Below, one piece after another: positions 60,812 through 64,000 of a stretch of DNA of 64,000 bases. Location: NCBI RefSeq assembly GCF_000717025.1, contig NZ_JNXG01000009.1, positions 248,001 to 312,000 on the forward strand, read 5' to 3'. How positions within the stretch are numbered: position 1 is the first letter of the stretch; the number at the start of each line of letters is the position of its first letter. The stretch is from Streptomyces atroolivaceus. GTDB taxonomy: Bacteria; Actinomycetota; Actinomycetes; Streptomycetales; Streptomycetaceae. Position numbers and translations under genes: made by a program. The notes under the pieces were generated by a model. The model worked only from the letters and a program-made list of their open reading frames with translations. It had not been told where the DNA came from and made no database searches.

Positions 60812-63800
60812 TCAGCGCAGGTGGAAGTAGGCGGCGTTGTGCGCGGTGATGGCGTCCCAGTCGGCGTCCGTGGGAAAGCGCAGCACATCCCAGCCCGCGT
60901 CCTCCAAGCGGTAACCGGCCTCGATGTCGCGCGATGAGTCGGCCGCCTGGCCGGGCACGTCGACGAACACGGCGAGGTTGACGCCTTCCAGGCGGAAGAC
61001 GAGGTCGGGGCGTGCCGCCGCGGCGCCCACGAAGGGGCCGACCTCGTCCGGTACCCGGTAGCCCTTCGCCCTCAGCCAGCCGAGCAGGTCCCCGTTCGCG
61101 ACGAGCGCGGCGAGATCGGTCTCCAGCGGAGTCGGAGCCTGCACGGACGACTGCGCGGCGGAAGTGGCGCTCTCCGCCGGCTCTGCCGCCGAGGTGCCCG
61201 CCGCCGGGCCGGTGCCTTCAGCTGCCCTGGCACCCGTCGTCACGCCCGTCGCCGGGGCGAGACGGCGGAAGCGCTCGCTGCGGGACTCGCCGCGGTCCTC
61301 CCGGGCGGTGAGGGAACGGCCCAGCCGCATGAGCAGCGGCTGGGCGGCGTGCCGGCTCAGCCGGCGGTGGTGCGTCTGGTTGCCGTAGGTCAGCAGGCAG
61401 GCGTAGCAGCCGCGTGCGCATGCCTCATCGGCTGCCGGCCCGCCCTCGTCGTCGCCGGAGTCCGGATCGAAGTGACAGATCGCCAGGGCGGTGCGAGCCG
61501 CCTTCGCGAGAGCGTCCCGCTCGTGCTGGATACGCCGCAGCACACCGGCGCCGCCCTCCGCGGCCTCCGTGAACAGCAGACGCCCACGGGGGCCGTTGTC
61601 CGGTGGCAGCAGCTCCGCGGTCAGCTCCGAGTCCTCGAGCTCGAACGCCGCCTCGATGCCGCGCTCCAGCGCGTACAGGAACGACAGGGCCACCGGCTCG
61701 GGCAGCGCCTCGTCCAAGGTGACCACGAGGATGTTGCGGCGGTCCTCCACATAGGGCAGGACGCGCTTCTTGCGGCGCTTCTCGTTGCCGTCCTCGTCGA
61801 CCACCGGCATTCCCGTGCCCTCGATGGCGTCGGCGGCGGCCCTGTCGTTGAGCCACCGGCCGTCACCGAGGTCGAGCCAGTAACCGTCCGGCTCGCCCTC
61901 CTTGTCACGCACCCGGCCGAGGTTGGTGATGCGGACGGTTGCCGAGTCGCCGTAGTCCAGGTCGAGCACGGGCGCGCCGCCCGCGTCACTGACATGCGAG
62001 GTCAGGCGTCCCCTGCGGGCCCCGTGCTCCTGGAAGGCGTACGACGTCTCCAGGCGGAAACCGGCCCGGCGGCGCTCCTCCTCGTCGGAGGAGATCCGCT
62101 CACGGGGCGTCGTGTACACGGTGTGCAGGTGGAGCAGGCCCGTGCGCTTGCCGCGCAGCGACTCCCCGCACATCGAGCAGACGTCGGTGCCGACCTTGAC
62201 CGCGTAGTGGTAGCCGCAGCCGCCGCAGCGCCGGGCCTCCGCGGTCGCCAGATCACCGGAGGCGTCCGGCGGCAGCTGCACACGGGTCACCTGGTAGCGG
62301 GCGCCCTCGTGGTAGATGAGCGCACCGGGGCCGAACTCGCGGATCGCGAGGAACCGAGGGCGCTGAAGGTAGTCCCCGTCGGCGTTGCGGCGGTTGCCGG
62401 ACCGCGGGATGTACGCGGCCAACGGCAGGCGGGGGAAGCTGTAGCCGGGCAGGAATCCCTCGGACGCCAGATAGCGGTACGGATTGAAGTCGCTCGTCAC
62501 CGACTTGCTGTCCGAGGAACGGTTCAGCAGCAGGTGCGTCTGTGTCTCCGCCTCACGGCGCCGGGTGCGCGCCCGGGACTGCTCACCGGGGGAGAGGGTG
62601 TGGTCGACGACGCGCTTGTTCTGCTCGTACTGGTCGATCACCGCCGCCCGGAACAGGTCGCGCCACCGCTCGAAGGACGCGTCGAACAGCTTCGGGGCCC
62701 GCTCGATCCGGTCCTCGACCCACTCGTCGTACCACCAGGTGGTGGCCTCGAAATCGGTGATCAGCGGGGCGAGCACGCCGCGAGCGGCAACCGCCGCGCG
62801 CCGACGGGCCCCCTCGTCCAGGGACCGGTCGCGGAAATCGGCCCGCAGGGGCAGCGGCATCAGCGGATCGGGGCGGTCGCCGCCCTCGGGGTCGTAGGCG
62901 ACATCGACGACGTCCGGGACCGCGGTGCCGAGCTTCATGCCGGTCTCCGCCAGCCAGATGGCCTGCAGGTGCGAGCGGACCAGATCCTCGTTGGCGAGGT
63001 CCAGGCGCGGCGGTGCCACCTGACCGGACACCATGTCCTGGGAACGGCGGAAGTAGTACTGGTCGTGGCTGTTGCCCGTGGCGCAGTACGTCGTCACCAG
63101 AGCGGGCTGACCGCTTCGGCCCGCCCGGCCCGAACGCTGCGCGTAGTTGGCCGGAGTCGGCGGGACGTTGCGCATCATCACGGCGTTGAGCGAGGAGATG
63201 TCCACGCCCAGCTCCATCGTGGGGGAGCAGTAGAGCAGGGGAAGTTCGGCAGCGCGGAACTGCCGTTCGCGCTCCAGCCGGTCCTCCGGTGTGACCTGCG
63301 CGGTGTGCTCCCGGGCGAACAGACCCGCCAGTTCGGCTGCGGCGGTCTTGTACAGATCACGGAAGAACGGATTGACGCGCGGACCCTCCCCGCTGGTGTA
63401 GGTGCGCGCCAACGGGTCGATCGTGCCCCGCTCACCGGTCCCGGCCCGCCACACCAGCGCCGCGGCCGACACCCGGAACCCGGTTCGCTTCTGGGCCGCC
63501 CGGCGGCGGTAGGCAGGGCCGGCGTGTTCGGGGGCCGACTCCACCTCGTGGACGAGTTCGGCGTCGAGCAGTACCTTCAGCAGGTCCTCGATCACACCCT
63601 GGACGTCCTCCAGCGGAAGATCACGCAGCTCGGGCATGTTCCGGCGGAGGTACTTGCCGAACTTGCCGCGGGCCGAAAGGAACAGAGCGGAACGCTCCAT
63701 GCCGGGCTTCGAGCCGTACGGGTAGGCGGTGCCCACGGTCGGGCGGTCGCTCTCACTCAGCACCCACGGGCCGGCCAGACGCTCCTCGCTCGCCCGCTGC

Positions 63801-64000
63801 AAGGTGTCGAAGTCATCCCGGAAGTACTGCACGTCGATGGCGAGGGCACGGCGCATGTAGTCGAGAAGGGTGCGGGTGACCTCCTCACGCAGGGCGGGGT
63901 CCGCGTTGCGTAGCTCGGCGTGGGCCGCGTCCCAGCGCTCCTGCTTCCCGGCGATCCAGTCCAGGTCCTCGTAGCCGATCCTCAGCAGCCCCGTCTGTTC
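60812..64000 (-). CDS. DUF1998-containing DEAD/DEAH helicase, N-terminal part outside window
   Basis: The frame is open to base 64000, so only the C-terminal 1060 residues are seen. They hold the end of an SF2 helicase (LPLLYCSPTMELGVDISSLN, then VPPTPANYAQRSGRAGRSGQ motif VI), a long middle region with a CGGCGYHYAV...CSMCG zinc ribbon, and a DUF1998/MZB-type domain with CARGCYACLLTYGNQTHHRRL. The last 120 residues (DLAALVANGDLLGWLRAKGY; PDLVFRLEGVNLAVFVDVPG) resemble a PD-(D/E)xK-like or Vsr-like C-terminus. MrfA, DruE and DpdJ helicases share this plan. First visible gene of the leftward five-gene operon. Confidence 0.85.
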   Translation of the reverse strand, partial: EQTGLLRIGYEDLDWIAGKQERWDAAHAELRNADPALREEVTRTLLDYMRRALAIDVQYFRDDFDTLQRASEERLAGPWVLSESDRPTVGTAYPYGSKPGMERSALFLSARGKFGKYLRRNMPELRDLPLEDVQGVIEDLLKVLLDAELVHEVESAPEHAGPAYRRRAAQKRTGFRVSAAALVWRAGTGERGTIDPLARTYTSGEGPRVNPFFRDLYKTAAAELAGLFAREHTAQVTPEDRLERERQFRAAELPLLYCSPTMELGVDISSLNAVMMRNVPPTPANYAQRSGRAGRSGQPALVTTYCATGNSHDQYYFRRSQDMVSGQVAPPRLDLANEDLVRSHLQAIWLAETGMKLGTAVPDVVDVAYDPEGGDRPDPLMPLPLRADFRDRSLDEGARRRAAVAARGVLAPLITDFEATTWWYDEWVEDRIERAPKLFDASFERWRDLFRAAVIDQYEQNKRVVDHTLSPGEQSRARTRRREAETQTHLLLNRSSDSKSVTSDFNPYRYLASEGFLPGYSFPRLPLAAYIPRSGNRRNADGDYLQRPRFLAIREFGPGALIYHEGARYQVTRVQLPPDASGDLATAEARRCGGCGYHYAVKVGTDVCSMCGESLRGKRTGLLHLHTVYTTPRERISSDEEERRRAGFRLETSYAFQEHGARRGRLTSHVSDAGGAPVLDLDYGDSATVRITNLGRVRDKEGEPDGYWLDLGDGRWLNDRAAADAIEGTGMPVVDEDGNEKRRKKRVLPYVEDRRNILVVTLDEALPEPVALSFLYALERGIEAAFELEDSELTAELLPPDNGPRGRLLFTEAAEGGAGVLRRIQHERDALAKAARTALAICHFDPDSGDDEGGPAADEACARGCYACLLTYGNQTHHRRLSRHAAQPLLMRLGRSLTAREDRGESRSERFRRLAPATGVTTGARAAEGTGPAAGTSAAEPAESATSAAQSSVQAPTPLETDLAALVANGDLLGWLRAKGYRVPDEVGPFVGAAAARPDLVFRLEGVNLAVFVDVPGQAADSSRDIEAGYRLEDAGWDVLRFPTDADWDAITAHNAAYFHLR

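Overview
The window is very GC-rich, with densely packed and often translationally coupled genes. It carries families typical of Streptomyces: a SARP/AfsR-type regulator, MEDS and RsbW-like anti-sigma proteins, an XRE/DUF397/ATPase trio, a snapalysin relic and a large NRPS. It is best read as a piece of a Streptomyces (or close relative) chromosome. No rRNA, complete tRNA or CRISPR array was seen.

Left part (1-28.2 kb), metabolic and regulatory. The window opens inside an NRPS gene: end of a C domain, A-PCP-C-A-PCP and a terminal NAD(P)H reductase. The A-domain residues suggest an aliphatic (Val-like) residue followed by Phe, released as an aldehyde or alcohol. After a GNAT gene come two coupled MEDS-domain proteins (one ending in a STAS-like domain, one in an RsbW-like ATPase). 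Facing them is a four-gene operon of a STAS antagonist, a LuxR-type response regulator, a PAS histidine kinase and a stand-alone receiver. A hemerythrin-like protein follows. Next is a zinc locus: a GNAT gene behind a Zur-like box, then aztA diverging from aztB, an AztD-like gene, aztC and aztD, with a second Zur-like box between aztA and aztB. A 1010-residue SARP/NB-ARC/TPR regulator and a GH13 - LLM oxidoreductase - GH13 operon complete this part.

Right part (28.3 kb to the end), an accessory island dominated by putative phage-defence genes. It begins with a frameshifted snapalysin relic. Then come a DUF6119/TIGR04141-like gene diverging from an HTH-adenine methylase across a palindromic promoter, and a leftward mcrB-mcrC-uvrD operon in which the helicase has a RelE-like N-terminus. 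A rightward operon follows: a sigma-70-like protein lacking region 4, DISARM drmA and drmB, a short SF1 helicase and a protein with a glycine/alanine-rich hydrophobic segment. A leftward gene encodes a retron-like reverse transcriptase fused to an ArdC/ImmA-like zinc peptidase, and its upstream region can fold. A small RsbW-like/XRE/DUF397 regulatory trio separates this from a leftward five-gene operon: DUF1998 helicase (cut by the window end), SNF2 helicase (DrmD-like), large adenine methylase (DrmMI-like), basic histone-like protein and coiled-coil protein.

The island therefore holds at least four candidate defence modules side by side: McrBC-like, DrmAB-like, RT-peptidase, and helicase/methylase. 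drmA-drmB and drmD/drmMI-like genes sit on opposite strands about 9 kb apart with no drmC between them, so the window could hold either a rearranged class 1 DISARM or two separate systems. The most unusual genes are the RT-peptidase fusion and the sigma-like protein that heads the drmAB operon.
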